Shown here piece by piece: positions 19,948-28,758 of a stretch of 64,000 nt of DNA. The stretch's first letter is position 1. Every line of letters begins with the position of its first letter. Origin of the DNA: Pantoea sp. WMus005 (GTDB taxonomy: Bacteria > Pseudomonadota > Gammaproteobacteria > Enterobacterales > Enterobacteriaceae); assembly GCF_013415305.1 (NCBI RefSeq), contig NZ_JACBXU010000001.1, positions 558,001 through 622,000 on the forward strand, written 5' to 3'. The position numbers and the translations under genes were made by a program. The notes beneath the pieces were generated by a model. The model was given only the letters and a program-made list of their open reading frames with translations, did no database searches and was not told where the DNA came from.

Positions 19948-20214
19948 GTGTTATTTCAAAACAACGAGAAAGGCCACGTCATTATTGGCGAAGCGGCACT
20001 CAGCCTTGCCCTGGGTGAGAAAGAAATCAGTATCGCAACACTCTTTACTCAGCTGGGTTGTATGGCGAAATCCGAAAGCAACGCGAAGCGACTGGCGCAA
20101 ATCACCGAGGCCAGAAACTGGCTGACGAGTTTTGAGTCACCGACAGCTGCGCTGAAACAGGTGCCGTACCTGCAGACGCTTGCAGGCCTGAACGAAGAGT
20201 TGAACTACCAGTAA
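19948..20214 (+). CDS. Small conserved-looking protein of unknown function
   Basis: 88-aa protein starting at GTG 19948, chosen because TGGAGG at 19935-19940 is at ideal distance. The product begins VLFQNNEKGHVIIGEAALSL and is predicted all-helical, with ALGEKEISIATLFTQLG and a C-terminal TAALKQVPYLQTLAGL. I do not recognise the family. It has no signal peptide. It stands alone after an AT-rich leader, so it could be a small regulator, but that is speculation. Confidence 0.6.
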   Translation: MLFQNNEKGHVIIGEAALSLALGEKEISIATLFTQLGCMAKSESNAKRLAQITEARNWLTSFESPTAALKQVPYLQTLAGLNEELNYQ

Positions 20215-20831
20215 GAGAACTGATGCCAGTGGACGTAGTCCGGCTCCGGCCGGAAAACGACGAAGCGGATGACCTCAACGGTTGCGCGAAAGCGTATACC
20301 GGCCGGAGAAAATGTCAGGGACGACACTTCCTCCTGTCCACCCATCCGCTAAGCTGGCCGGTGGCTTTCATACCCCTCCCTTTGATTTCTCAGCGCCGGC
20401 ATACCCGCCGTATTTAACCTGCTCCCAATTCAGAAACCTTATTCGTTTCAACGTGGCCTGGGGTCAGCCCTGTTCCGCGAAGAAAGAGGGCATCTGGCAG
20501 GTGCTGATCCATGCCCCGGTGCGTAAAGATGACGTCGGCAGTTCCTGAGAAAAATGCGCATGACTAAATCATACTTTGGTCACTCAATTTCCATCATCCT
20601 GCAACACCATTACCCGTAAAACCCCTGGCATTTTACTTAACCTCTCCGTCGAAACCTGACTGTTTTACGGGTGAGCAAAGGCAGTAGAGTGCATAGCAAC
20701 GGTTTCATCGGTTGATCCTGTCGGGTTGAGAACGTACTCAGAAGTGGATTCACCAGAGTTGTGACTGTTGACATTATTGGTCACTGGTCTGAGAATGCGC
20801 TGACTCTCTTCATGAATGCGAAAGGTAAACC
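20215..20831. other. Intergenic region upstream of the RND operon
   Basis: About 620 bases. The open frames (for example 20282-20548) have no ribosome site or family resemblance. It presumably contains the RND-operon promoter near its right end; no operator is recognised. Confidence 0.4.
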
Positions 20832-21947
20832 ATGCTCAGGCTCAAACCTGCCCTCCTTGCTGTTAGCTTATTGCCGCTGGCTCTGGTGGCCTGTAATGAC
20901 TCCTCGGGTACGCAGGATCCGCGTAATCAACCGCCGTTGGTCAGGACGGCGACGGTGATAAGTGCCGGGGCGGAGAGTCGCTCAAAGGCCTATACCGGGG
21001 TCGTGGTTGCACGGACTCAAAGCGATTTAGGATTCAGGGTTCAGGGAAAAATTCTTGAACGTCTGGTGGATACCGGCCAGAGCGTGAAACGCGGTCAGCC
21101 GCTGATGCGTCTGGATCCGGTCGATCTGGGCCTGCAGGCGCAGGCGCAACAACAGAATGTCGCCGCAGCGCGGGCTCGCGCCAGACAGGCGATCAATGAT
21201 GAAGCGCGCTACCGCGGGCTGGTTGCTACGGGTGCAGTTTCCGCGTCGGCGTATGACCAGATTAAAGCAGCGGCAGAGACGGCCCGTGCAGAGCTCAGCG
21301 CGGCCCAGGCCCAGGCAAGCGTAGCGCAGAATGCTACCGGCTATGCGGTGTTGCTGGCAGATGCAGATGGGGTGGTTGTGGACACGCTGGCAGAACCCGG
21401 CCAGGTTGTTGCGGCGGGTCAGGCGGTCGTGCGTTTAGCCAGGGCAGGGCAGCGTGAGGCGATCGTGCAACTGCCGGAAACGCTGCGCCCTGCGCCCGGC
21501 AGCGCAGCGCTGGCCACCCTGTATGGCACCGGACAACCACCGGTTGCCGCGACACTGCGGCTGCTTTCTGACGCTGCTGATCCGGTAACGCGCACCTTTG
21601 AAGCGCGCTATGTGCTGGCTGGCACGCTGGCCAATGCCCCTTTAGGGTCCACCGTCACGCTTCGTATTGCCGAAGAGAAGGATGCCCATCCGGTGATGCA
21701 GGTTCCATTAGCGGCCCTCTATGATGCAGGTAAAGGCCCCGGTGTCTGGCGCATTTCCGATCAGCCCGCTAAGGTCTCGTGGCTCCCGGTTCATGTACTC
21801 AGTCTGGGAGATGATGCGGCACAGGTGACCGGCAACCTTAAATCGGGTGAACAGGTGGCCGCACTGGGGGCACATCTGCTGCATGAGGCTGAAGTTGTCC
21901 GGACTGCCCGGCAGGGTGATGGCAGCATTGCAGGAGGCCAGCCATGA
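20832..21947 (+). CDS. RND efflux periplasmic adaptor (membrane-fusion) lipoprotein
   Basis: 371-aa adaptor that links an inner-membrane RND pump to an outer-membrane channel. The signal peptide ends in a lipobox LVAC (Cys21), giving a lipid-anchored N-terminus. The barrel-sandwich half reads DLGFRVQGKILERLVDTGQ, a coiled-coil hairpin of Ala/Gln-rich helices spans roughly residues 95-160, and the second lipoyl half is DADGVVVDTLAEPGQVV. AAAGGT precedes the ATG. Its stop overlaps the pump start by four bases. There is no neighbouring tolC-type gene or local regulator. Confidence 0.9.
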   Translation: MLRLKPALLAVSLLPLALVACNDSSGTQDPRNQPPLVRTATVISAGAESRSKAYTGVVVARTQSDLGFRVQGKILERLVDTGQSVKRGQPLMRLDPVDLGLQAQAQQQNVAAARARARQAINDEARYRGLVATGAVSASAYDQIKAAAETARAELSAAQAQASVAQNATGYAVLLADADGVVVDTLAEPGQVVAAGQAVVRLARAGQREAIVQLPETLRPAPGSAALATLYGTGQPPVAATLRLLSDAADPVTRTFEARYVLAGTLANAPLGSTVTLRIAEEKDAHPVMQVPLAALYDAGKGPGVWRISDQPAKVSWLPVHVLSLGDDAAQVTGNLKSGEQVAALGAHLLHEAEVVRTARQGDGSIAGGQP

Positions 21948-24900
21948 GCCATGGACGCTTCAATCTTTCCGCGCTGGCGGTTCGCGAGCGCTCGATCACC
22001 CTATTTCTTATCATCCTGATCACCGTCGCCGGTATCCTCTCCTTCTTTGGGCTGGGACGGGCAGAAGATCCCCCTTTCACCGTCAAACAGATGACGGTGA
22101 TCACCGCCTGGCCGGGTGCCACCGCGCAGGAGATGCAGGATCAGGTAGCGGAGCCACTTGAGAAGCGAATGCAGGAGCTGAAGTGGTATGACCGCAGCGA
22201 AACTTTTACCCGTCCGGGTCTGGCTATTACTCTGCTCTCGCTACAGGACAGTACACCTCCGTCAGACGTGCAGGAGGAGTTTTACCAGGCGCGTAAAAAG
22301 CTCAACGATGCCACGACAAGCCTGCCAGCCGGTGTTATTGGTCCCATGGTCAATGACGAATTCTCTGATGTGACCTTTGCGCTGTTTGCGCTCAAAGCGA
22401 AAGGCGAGCCGCAGCGCATGCTGGTGCGCGATGCAGAATCCCTGCGCCAGCGCCTGCTACACGTGCCCGGGGTCAAAAAGGTCAATCTGATTGGGGAACA
22501 GTCAGAGCGCATCTTTGTCTCTTTCTCTCACGATCGCCTGGCGACGCTGGGCATCACGCCTCAGGATATTTTTTCAGCGCTTAACAGCCAGAATGCGCTG
22601 ACCCCTGCCGGGTCGATAGAGGCAAAAGGCCCGCAGATCGCTATCCGTCTGGATGGTGCCTTCAACAAGCTGGAGAAAATCCGTGAAACGCCCATTGTGG
22701 CACAGGGCAGAACGCTGAAACTTTCTGACGTGGCGAGCGTTGAGCGGGGCTATGAGGATCCGGCCACCTTCCTGGTGCGTAATCAGGGAGAGCCAGCGCT
22801 GCTGCTGGGCATCATCATGCGTGAAGGCCGGAACGGGCTGGATCTCGGCAAAGCGCTGGATGCTGAAACCGCCCGTATCAATGAGAGTATGCCGCTGGGC
22901 ATGTCACTGACCAAAGTCACCGATCAGGCGGTCAATATCAGCGCTTCGGTTGATGAGTTCATGATCAAGTTCTTTGTGGCATTGCTGGTGGTGATGGTGG
23001 TCTGCTTCGTCAGCATGGGCTGGCGCGTCGGCGTGGTTGTTGCTGCCGCCGTGCCCTTAACCCTGGCGATTGTCTTTGTGATTATGGAGGCAACCGGAAA
23101 AAACTTTGACCGGATTACGCTGGGCTCACTGATCCTGGCGCTGGGACTGCTGGTCGATGATGCCATTATCGCCATTGAAATGATGGTGGTTAAAATGGAG
23201 GAGGGGTATGACCGCATCAAAGCCTCTGCCTATGCCTGGAGCCACACGGCCGCCCCGATGCTGGCGGGAACCCTGGTCACGGCGGTGGGCTTTATGCCGA
23301 ATGGCTTTGCCCCCTCGACGGCCGGTGAATACACCAGCAACATGTTCTGGATTGTGGGCATCGCCCTCATCGCCTCCTGGATCGTTGCCGTGGTCTTTAC
23401 GCCCTATCTGGGCGTGAAAATGCTGCCGGCCATCAGGGCTGTTGAGGGTGGCCATGCGGCTATCTATAACACCCGTCACTACAACCGTTTCCGTGGCGTA
23501 CTGTCACGCATCATTGCCCGGAAGTGGTGGGTAGCCGGAAGCGTTATTGTTCTTTTTACGCTGGCGATTGTCGGAATGGGCGCGGTGAAAAAGCAGTTCT
23601 TCCCGGCCTCAGATCGTCCTGAAGTGTTAATCGAAGTGCAGATGCCTTATGGCACGGCGATTGAACAGACCAGTGCTGCCGCAGCCAAAGTGGAAAACTG
23701 GCTGAAAAACCAGAAAGAAGCAAAAATCGTCACTACCTATGTCGGCCAGGGCTCACCCCGTTTCTATCTGGCAATGGCGCCTGAGCTGCCCGATCCCTCT
23801 TTCGCGAAAATTGTGGTACTGACTGACAGTCAGGATGCGCGTGATGCGTTGAAAGTGCGACTGCGTCAGGCGGCGGCAGAGGGGCTGGCACCTGAAGCGC
23901 GTATTCGTGCAACGCAGCTGGTGTTTGGGCCTTATTCACCTTATCCGGTTGCTTACCGGGTGATGGGGCCAGATCCTGCTGTGTTGCGCGACATCGCCAG
24001 CAAGGTCGAAAGCATTATGCTTGCCAGCCCGATGATGCGGACAGTTAACACAGACTGGGGTCCGCGCGTGCCCGTGTTGCACTTCACACTGAATCAGGAT
24101 CGCCTGCAGGCGGTGGGGCTGACATCCAGTACGGTCGCGCAGCAACTGCAGTTCCTGCTATCAGGCGTGCCGATCACCGCGGTGCGGGAAGATATCCGTT
24201 CGGTGCAGGTCATGGGACGTGCCGCGGGAGATATCCGGCGCGATCCCGCCAGAATCGCGGACTTTACGCTGGTTGGCTCAGCGGGGCAGCGCATTCCGCT
24301 GTCGCAGATTGGCAACGTAAAGGTAGAGATGGAAGATCCGCTGCTGCGCCGCCGTGATCGTACGCCGACCATTACGGTGCGCGGTGATATCGCCGATCAT
24401 CTTCAGCCACCGGATGTCTCCACCGCCATCCTGAAACAGCTTCAGCCGGTCATCGATGCGCTGCCTCCGGGCTACCGGATTGAGCAGGCGGGTTCGATTG
24501 AAGAGTCAGGTAAAGCAACCAAAGCGATGGTGCCGCTGTTCCCGATTATGATTGCGCTGACGCTGCTGATCATCATTCTGCAGGTGCGTTCGATGTCAGC
24601 GATGATCATGGTGTTCCTGACCTCACCACTGGGGTTGATAGGCGTGGTGCCGACGCTGTTATTGTTTAATCAGCCATTTGGAATTAATGCACTGGTGGGG
24701 TTAATTGCACTGTCAGGCATTCTGATGCGCAACACCCTGATTCTGATTGGGCAGATCCATCACAACGAGCAGGAGGGGCTGGACCCGTTTCATGCCGTGG
24801 TTGAGGCGACAGTGCAGCGTGCCAGACCGGTTCTTCTCACTGCACTGGCGGCCATTCTGGCGTTTATCCCGCTGACCCATTCTGTGTTCTGGGGCACGCT

Positions 24901-25042
24901 GGCTTACACGCTGATTGGCGGCACATTAGTCGGCACGCTCATTACGCTGGTGTTCCTGCCTGCCATGTATGCCATCTGGTTCAGAATCCGTCCGGGCGCA
25001 CAGCAGGAGCATGACGCCCATCGGCAGATCATTAATCGCTAA
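21944..25042 (+). CDS. RND efflux pump, HAE1-type inner-membrane transporter
   Basis: 1032-aa proton-driven exporter with twelve predicted membrane helices and two large periplasmic loops. The proton-relay aspartates are in LGLLVDDAIIAIEMMVVKME, and the first helix is ITLFLIILITVAGILSFFGL. The second half repeats the fold (ALTLLIIILQVRSMSAMIMV). It belongs to the branch of small-operon pumps with a lipoprotein adaptor; the substrate cannot be predicted. It is translationally coupled to the adaptor. Confidence 0.93.
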   Translation: MSHGRFNLSALAVRERSITLFLIILITVAGILSFFGLGRAEDPPFTVKQMTVITAWPGATAQEMQDQVAEPLEKRMQELKWYDRSETFTRPGLAITLLSLQDSTPPSDVQEEFYQARKKLNDATTSLPAGVIGPMVNDEFSDVTFALFALKAKGEPQRMLVRDAESLRQRLLHVPGVKKVNLIGEQSERIFVSFSHDRLATLGITPQDIFSALNSQNALTPAGSIEAKGPQIAIRLDGAFNKLEKIRETPIVAQGRTLKLSDVASVERGYEDPATFLVRNQGEPALLLGIIMREGRNGLDLGKALDAETARINESMPLGMSLTKVTDQAVNISASVDEFMIKFFVALLVVMVVCFVSMGWRVGVVVAAAVPLTLAIVFVIMEATGKNFDRITLGSLILALGLLVDDAIIAIEMMVVKMEEGYDRIKASAYAWSHTAAPMLAGTLVTAVGFMPNGFAPSTAGEYTSNMFWIVGIALIASWIVAVVFTPYLGVKMLPAIRAVEGGHAAIYNTRHYNRFRGVLSRIIARKWWVAGSVIVLFTLAIVGMGAVKKQFFPASDRPEVLIEVQMPYGTAIEQTSAAAAKVENWLKNQKEAKIVTTYVGQGSPRFYLAMAPELPDPSFAKIVVLTDSQDARDALKVRLRQAAAEGLAPEARIRATQLVFGPYSPYPVAYRVMGPDPAVLRDIASKVESIMLASPMMRTVNTDWGPRVPVLHFTLNQDRLQAVGLTSSTVAQQLQFLLSGVPITAVREDIRSVQVMGRAAGDIRRDPARIADFTLVGSAGQRIPLSQIGNVKVEMEDPLLRRRDRTPTITVRGDIADHLQPPDVSTAILKQLQPVIDALPPGYRIEQAGSIEESGKATKAMVPLFPIMIALTLLIIILQVRSMSAMIMVFLTSPLGLIGVVPTLLLFNQPFGINALVGLIALSGILMRNTLILIGQIHHNEQEGLDPFHAVVEATVQRARPVLLTALAAILAFIPLTHSVFWGTLAYTLIGGTLVGTLITLVFLPAMYAIWFRIRPGAQQEHDAHRQIINR

Positions 25043-25103
25043 AGAGGCAAAGGCTATACGGCATAACTGAAATGAGTGCGCCGGGCATGGACCAGCAGAC
25101 CAG

Positions 25104-25135
25104 GCAGCCAGCCTTATTGACACCAGGCTGGCTGC
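25104..25135. terminator. Hairpin between the RND pump and chemoreceptor genes
   Basis: Perfect 11-bp stem GCAGCCAGCCT/AGGCTGGCTGC with a 10-base loop between convergent genes. It lacks a clear T-run on either side. Confidence 0.55.
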
Positions 25136-25167
25136 TCGCCGCATCTTTACGGCAGGATTAAAGACGG

Positions 25168-27081
25168 TTAAAAGCTTTCCCAGCTGGCATCTGCGGATGC
25201 CGTCACGGGCAATGCAGGCACTAAACGAGGTGCCTGGGCAGGAGCGACCCGATTTTGCCCTGGAGAGAGACGGAACACGGCTACCGTTTTTTCCAGTTCG
25301 TCTGCCTGAGACTCCAGTGAGCTGGCAGCAGCGGAAGACTCTTCAACCAGCGCCGCGTTCTGCTGCGTGGTGGTATCCATCTCGGCCATTGCGGTGGCGA
25401 TCTGGGAAATGCCGCGATTTTGCTCGTCGGATGCGGCAGCAATTTCACCCATAATGTCTTTGACCTGACTGACAGAGCGGACGATGTCATCCATCGTGGT
25501 TCCGGCGCGCTCCACAAACTCAGAACCGTCATGAACCCGATCCAGTGACTCGCGTATCAGCGTTTCAATCTCTTTGGCGGCCAGTGAACTGCGCTGGGCC
25601 AGATTCCTGACTTCACCAGCCACTACCGCAAACCCGCGACCCTGTTCACCGGCACGTGCTGCTTCAACGGCGGCGTTAAGCGCCAGGATATTTGTCTGGA
25701 AAGAGATGCTGTTGATGACGTTAATGATTTCGCCGATTTTGCCTGAACTCTGGCTGATGCTGTTCATGGTGACGATAACGTCACGGATAATCTCTCCACC
25801 GCGTCCGGCATTTACCGACGCATCTGTCGCCAGCTGACTTGCATGATGGGCATTCTCCGCATTCTGTTTCACCGTCGAGGAGAGCTCTTCCATACTGGCA
25901 GCCGTCTGAACCACGGCAGCAGATTGCTGTTCAGTGCGGGATGACAGGTCGGTGTTGCCCGCTGCGATTTCTGCCGAAGCACGCGCCACGCTACTGACAC
26001 CATCGCGCACGTTGGCAATGATGTTTTGCAGGCTGAGGTTCATGGCATCCACTGCCTGCATCAACTGACCAAACTCATCGCCACGCGTGGTTTTCAGCGA
26101 GGTTGTTAAATCACCGCTGGCAATACGTTGCGCAGCGCTCAGCGTTTCTTTAAGAGGTAGCGTTATGCTGCGGGTAATCCGCCAGGCAATCAGCAGGCTC
26201 AGAACGACACCAATCAGCGCAGCAAACGCAATGCGCCACTCTGCCTGTTTGATAAATTCGGCCGAGAGCTGGGACTGGAAGGCAAAGGTCTCAGTGACCG
26301 CCGTATTGAGCCGTTCTGCAGAAGCCGTCAGGCCTGCAGATTCACCCTTTTCTTTTTCCGAAGCATCAACATAGCGTGTTAAAGCCTGGCGTTGCTGCGC
26401 AAGCGTGTTGATCACATTGCGCGTGGCGTCATTAAGACTGGGCTGGGCAAAACTGTCCAGTTTCTCACTCAGGGTGTTGAGTGCCGTGTATTCCTCAATG
26501 ACGGCATCTCTGCTGGCTTGAGTGGGTTTATCGAGAAACGCTTTTTCAACATTAGTTGCATCAAACAGCGCGGCAGCCATGTGCATCACCGGTAGCGCTG
26601 CATCGGGTGCCAGACTCATATCAAGCGATTCAAACTGATGCGCAAGCGTGAACAGGGCATCCGGTTTAATGGCACTAAGGGCGGCGGATGTCGCTTCCGC
26701 TGAAGTCACGAACTTCTGACGCTGGTTCTGATAATCGGTGAGCAACTGTCCCATCAGCGTGACTTTCTGCTGACCAATCTCATCCCACTTGAATTTATCC
26801 AGTCGTTTATAAAGGACATCTAACGCCTGCAGGGCCTGAGCGTTCAGCGAAGCAAATTTCGGGTCTTTGGTGTACTGGTAGAGGGTGCGATTGAGGCGTG
26901 CCTTGCTTAATGTATTCACCATCTCCACGGTAATTGTGCGGCGGGCAGAGTTGTCTTTAATACTGCGGAAACAATCGAAAGCAATAAAGGTAATGGCAAG
27001 CGAGGCAGCAATGACGACGATAAAACCGACGCCCAGTTTCTTCCCTATCTTAATATTGGAGATGTGTTGAGCAAGACCCAT
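25168..27081 (-). CDS. Methyl-accepting chemotaxis protein
   Basis: Membrane chemoreceptor, 637 aa from the ATG at 27081 (AAAGGTG upstream; a GTG at 27090 is possible). Order: TM1 near residues 15-35, a helical periplasmic sensor of about 250 residues, TM2 ([17 protein letters not shown]), a HAMP domain ([20 protein letters not shown]), then the signalling helices with the conserved tip [20 protein letters not shown]. The C-terminus is ASWESF, matching the xWxxF tether for CheR/CheB seen in high-abundance receptors. The ligand is unknown. A near-consensus sigma-28 promoter lies upstream, placing it in the flagellar regulon. Confidence 0.95.
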   Translation of the reverse strand: MGLAQHISNIKIGKKLGVGFIVVIAASLAITFIAFDCFRSIKDNSARRTITVEMVNTLSKARLNRTLYQYTKDPKFASLNAQALQALDVLYKRLDKFKWDEIGQQKVTLMGQLLTDYQNQRQKFVTSAEATSAALSAIKPDALFTLAHQFESLDMSLAPDAALPVMHMAAALFDATNVEKAFLDKPTQASRDAVIEEYTALNTLSEKLDSFAQPSLNDATRNVINTLAQQRQALTRYVDASEKEKGESAGLTASAERLNTAVTETFAFQSQLSAEFIKQAEWRIAFAALIGVVLSLLIAWRITRSITLPLKETLSAAQRIASGDLTTSLKTTRGDEFGQLMQAVDAMNLSLQNIIANVRDGVSSVARASAEIAAGNTDLSSRTEQQSAAVVQTAASMEELSSTVKQNAENAHHASQLATDASVNAGRGGEIIRDVIVTMNSISQSSGKIGEIINVINSISFQTNILALNAAVEAARAGEQGRGFAVVAGEVRNLAQRSSLAAKEIETLIRESLDRVHDGSEFVERAGTTMDDIVRSVSQVKDIMGEIAAASDEQNRGISQIATAMAEMDTTTQQNAALVEESSAAASSLESQADELEKTVAVFRLSPGQNRVAPAQAPRLVPALPVTASADASWESF

Positions 27082-27147
27082 GAGGTTCACCTTTAATGAG
27101 GTTTCAGAAATAGAAAAAAGGAAATTAACTAATCTAAGATGATCTTC

Positions 27148-27174
27148 TTATCGACCAGGTGGGATGAAGCTTTA
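27148..27174 (-). promoter_or_regulatory. Sigma-28 (FliA) promoter of the chemoreceptor
   Basis: Leftward TAAA (27174-27171), exactly 15 bases, then GTCGATAA (27155-27148); the FliA consensus is TAAA-N15-GCCGATAA, so only one base of the -10 differs. It is 67 bases upstream of the start codon. Confidence 0.85.
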
Positions 27175-27558
27175 ATTTTATTTATGATTGCATGGGACGC
27201 TAATTAATTCACCAGAAACTATTCTGGTAAGCAATCATTGGGTTTCAAAGTAAGAGGTTTGATGCTTAATTTTTTGAAAAAAATACTGTTTTTTCGGGTT
27301 CGTTATTTTTTTGAAATTATATGAATATTTATTGATCCTGATCAAATCTAAAAGTTCGTGGCTCGTAGTGACGCTTATTGTTGAAGTAAATGGTTTTTCA
27401 GGGATAACTATTCAATAGTGTTAAACCAACCAAAGCATTGCACAGGCATAAATGTCAGAACCCAATATCGTGACTGGCTCTGTTGCATAATCACTGCTAC
27501 CGATTACGGGTCCTATCCGATAGAGTAGAAATCCGACTATTAAGGGAGAGCATAGCCA
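27175..27558. other. AT-rich intergenic region
   Basis: About 380 bases, clearly AT-rich, between the chemoreceptor promoter and the next small gene. No gene, hairpin or operator is recognised. Confidence 0.4.
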
Positions 27559-27831
27559 ATGCCAGACTACTGTTTCTATACGCAGGGAAAACAGACCGTT
27601 GCCCTGGCACGATCAGACGTGAACCGTGCCACTGATCTGCTGGCGCAGGGATATAAGAAAGAAGATGAGGAAGTGCATGCTGCCGATGAAAAGCAGGCCG
27701 CTGCACGGTTTGCAGATATCAGAAAAGAGAATGCCATTGATCGACATAACTTTCTGGCAGGTGCGGGTACGATGCCGTTGATTGGTGTGCTCACCGCGCT
27801 GGCTGCCTTTCTCTTCTGGCGTAAAAAATAA
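27559..27831 (+). CDS. Small protein with a C-terminal membrane anchor
   Basis: 90-aa protein of unknown function. The N-terminal part is charged and helical (DLLAQGYKKEDEEVHAADEK); the C-terminus is a single hydrophobic segment TMPLIGVLTALAAFLFWRKK ending in a basic cluster, as in tail-anchored proteins. AGGGAG lies upstream of the ATG. It is monocistronic and just outside the left boundary of the genomic island. Confidence 0.6.
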   Translation: MPDYCFYTQGKQTVALARSDVNRATDLLAQGYKKEDEEVHAADEKQAAARFADIRKENAIDRHNFLAGAGTMPLIGVLTALAAFLFWRKK

Positions 27832-27940
27832 CCCTGATTGCAGGCAGATTTTCAGAAAATAATCGACTGACGATCTACTCCAGCCGGGCACCGCATCAAC
27901 ACAGGACGTCTTGCCCGGTCATGACCTTAAAAAGACTTAT

Positions 27941-28342
27941 ATGAAAACGATCACCCTGATACTGCTCTCTGTTGCTTTGGCAGGCTGCACGCCTCTTGCT
28001 CCCCGCGAATGTGATAAAAAGACCGCGCTCGAAAGCTGCAGCTATAAACGATCAGGTAAAGTGGGGGACAAGGATAGTTATGGTCAGCAGGCGTCGGGCA
28101 TCAAGAAAGCACTGGATGCCGCGCTGTCAAAGCCACATGCCTGGAATGGAAAACGCTGTAATGCGCATCTGGATTTCAACATTGATGGCACCCTGGATAA
28201 TTTCATCGTGAAAGGGGGCGACAAAGATTACTGTCAGGCACTGACAGAGGCCGCAAAACGTGCCCGGTTCCCGGCGTTCACCGACCAGCATGTTTTCGAT
28301 GTGATGGGATCGGCTCGCTGGAATATGGAAGGGCAACCCTGA
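27941..28342 (+). CDS. Lipoprotein with a TolA C-terminal-like domain
   Basis: 133 aa from the ATG at 27941. The signal peptide ends in the lipobox LAGC (Cys16). The remainder resembles TolA domain III: SGIKKALDAALSKPHAWNGK, then CNAHLDFNIDGTL and VKGGDKDYCQALTEAAKRA, with the two Cys in the same places as the disulphide-forming pair of E. coli TolA. It lacks the TolA membrane helix and long central helix, so it would be a lipid-anchored stand-alone copy of the colicin/phage-binding and TolB-binding domain. A role in envelope integrity or as a decoy for phage or colicins is inference. Confidence 0.75.
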   Translation: MKTITLILLSVALAGCTPLAPRECDKKTALESCSYKRSGKVGDKDSYGQQASGIKKALDAALSKPHAWNGKRCNAHLDFNIDGTLDNFIVKGGDKDYCQALTEAAKRARFPAFTDQHVFDVMGSARWNMEGQP

Positions 28343-28562
28343 GCCTGTAGAGGTCGTTTTCACCATCAGAACGTTAATTATCGTCGCGGGCCGTTCATGC
28401 CTCGCCGATAATTAAACCACATTGATGTCCTCTCTCATCAAACGGATCCCCTTTAAGCGACAGCACCGCGATAACACACTCACCTTGCGCTACGTCGTTG
28501 CGATGGAGGCTACGCGGCGGCGGCGCTGCCGGACGGCTCGCCCTGACTGAAAACAGAAATGC
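28343..28562. other. Intergenic stretch left of the island
   Basis: About 220 bases with no gene that I can support. It ends at the ancestral tRNA-Asn terminator. Confidence 0.4.
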
Positions 28563-28599
28563 AAAAAGCCCGCTCGGGTTTCCCTGAGCGGGCTTTTCT
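28563..28599. terminator. Ancestral tRNA-Asn terminator at the left island end
   Basis: Hairpin AAAAAGCCCGCTC/GAGCGGGCTTTT with T-runs on both strands, nearly the same as the hairpin at 40694-40728 next to the intact tRNA. It now lies downstream of the leftward defence-like operon and could end its transcript. Confidence 0.8.
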
Positions 28600-28604
28600 A
28601 ATTC

Positions 28605-28620
28605 TGGCTCCTCTGACTGG
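28605..28620. repeat. Left island attachment site: truncated tRNA-Asn 3' end
   Basis: TGGCTCCTCTGACTGG is the complement of the last 16 bases (including CCA) of tRNA-Asn, with the tRNA terminator beside it but no rest of the tRNA. The matching copy is the 3' end of the intact tRNA at 40736-40751. This is the signature left by tRNA-directed integration. Confidence 0.85.
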
Positions 28621-28758
28621 GATCGCCTTTGCCATTAACTGGCTGAATATCAAGTTAAATTAAAAAAAACTGATTTGTCAAGACCACCAAAATGACCCCC
28701 TAAAATGATTGCTATGACGTTATTGGTTACCATCCTGCAATTTACGGAAACTAAATGA

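Noticed and set aside
20282..20548. 88-aa frame in the gap before the RND operon
   Set aside because: No ribosome site, Pro/Ser-rich random-looking composition, no recognised family.
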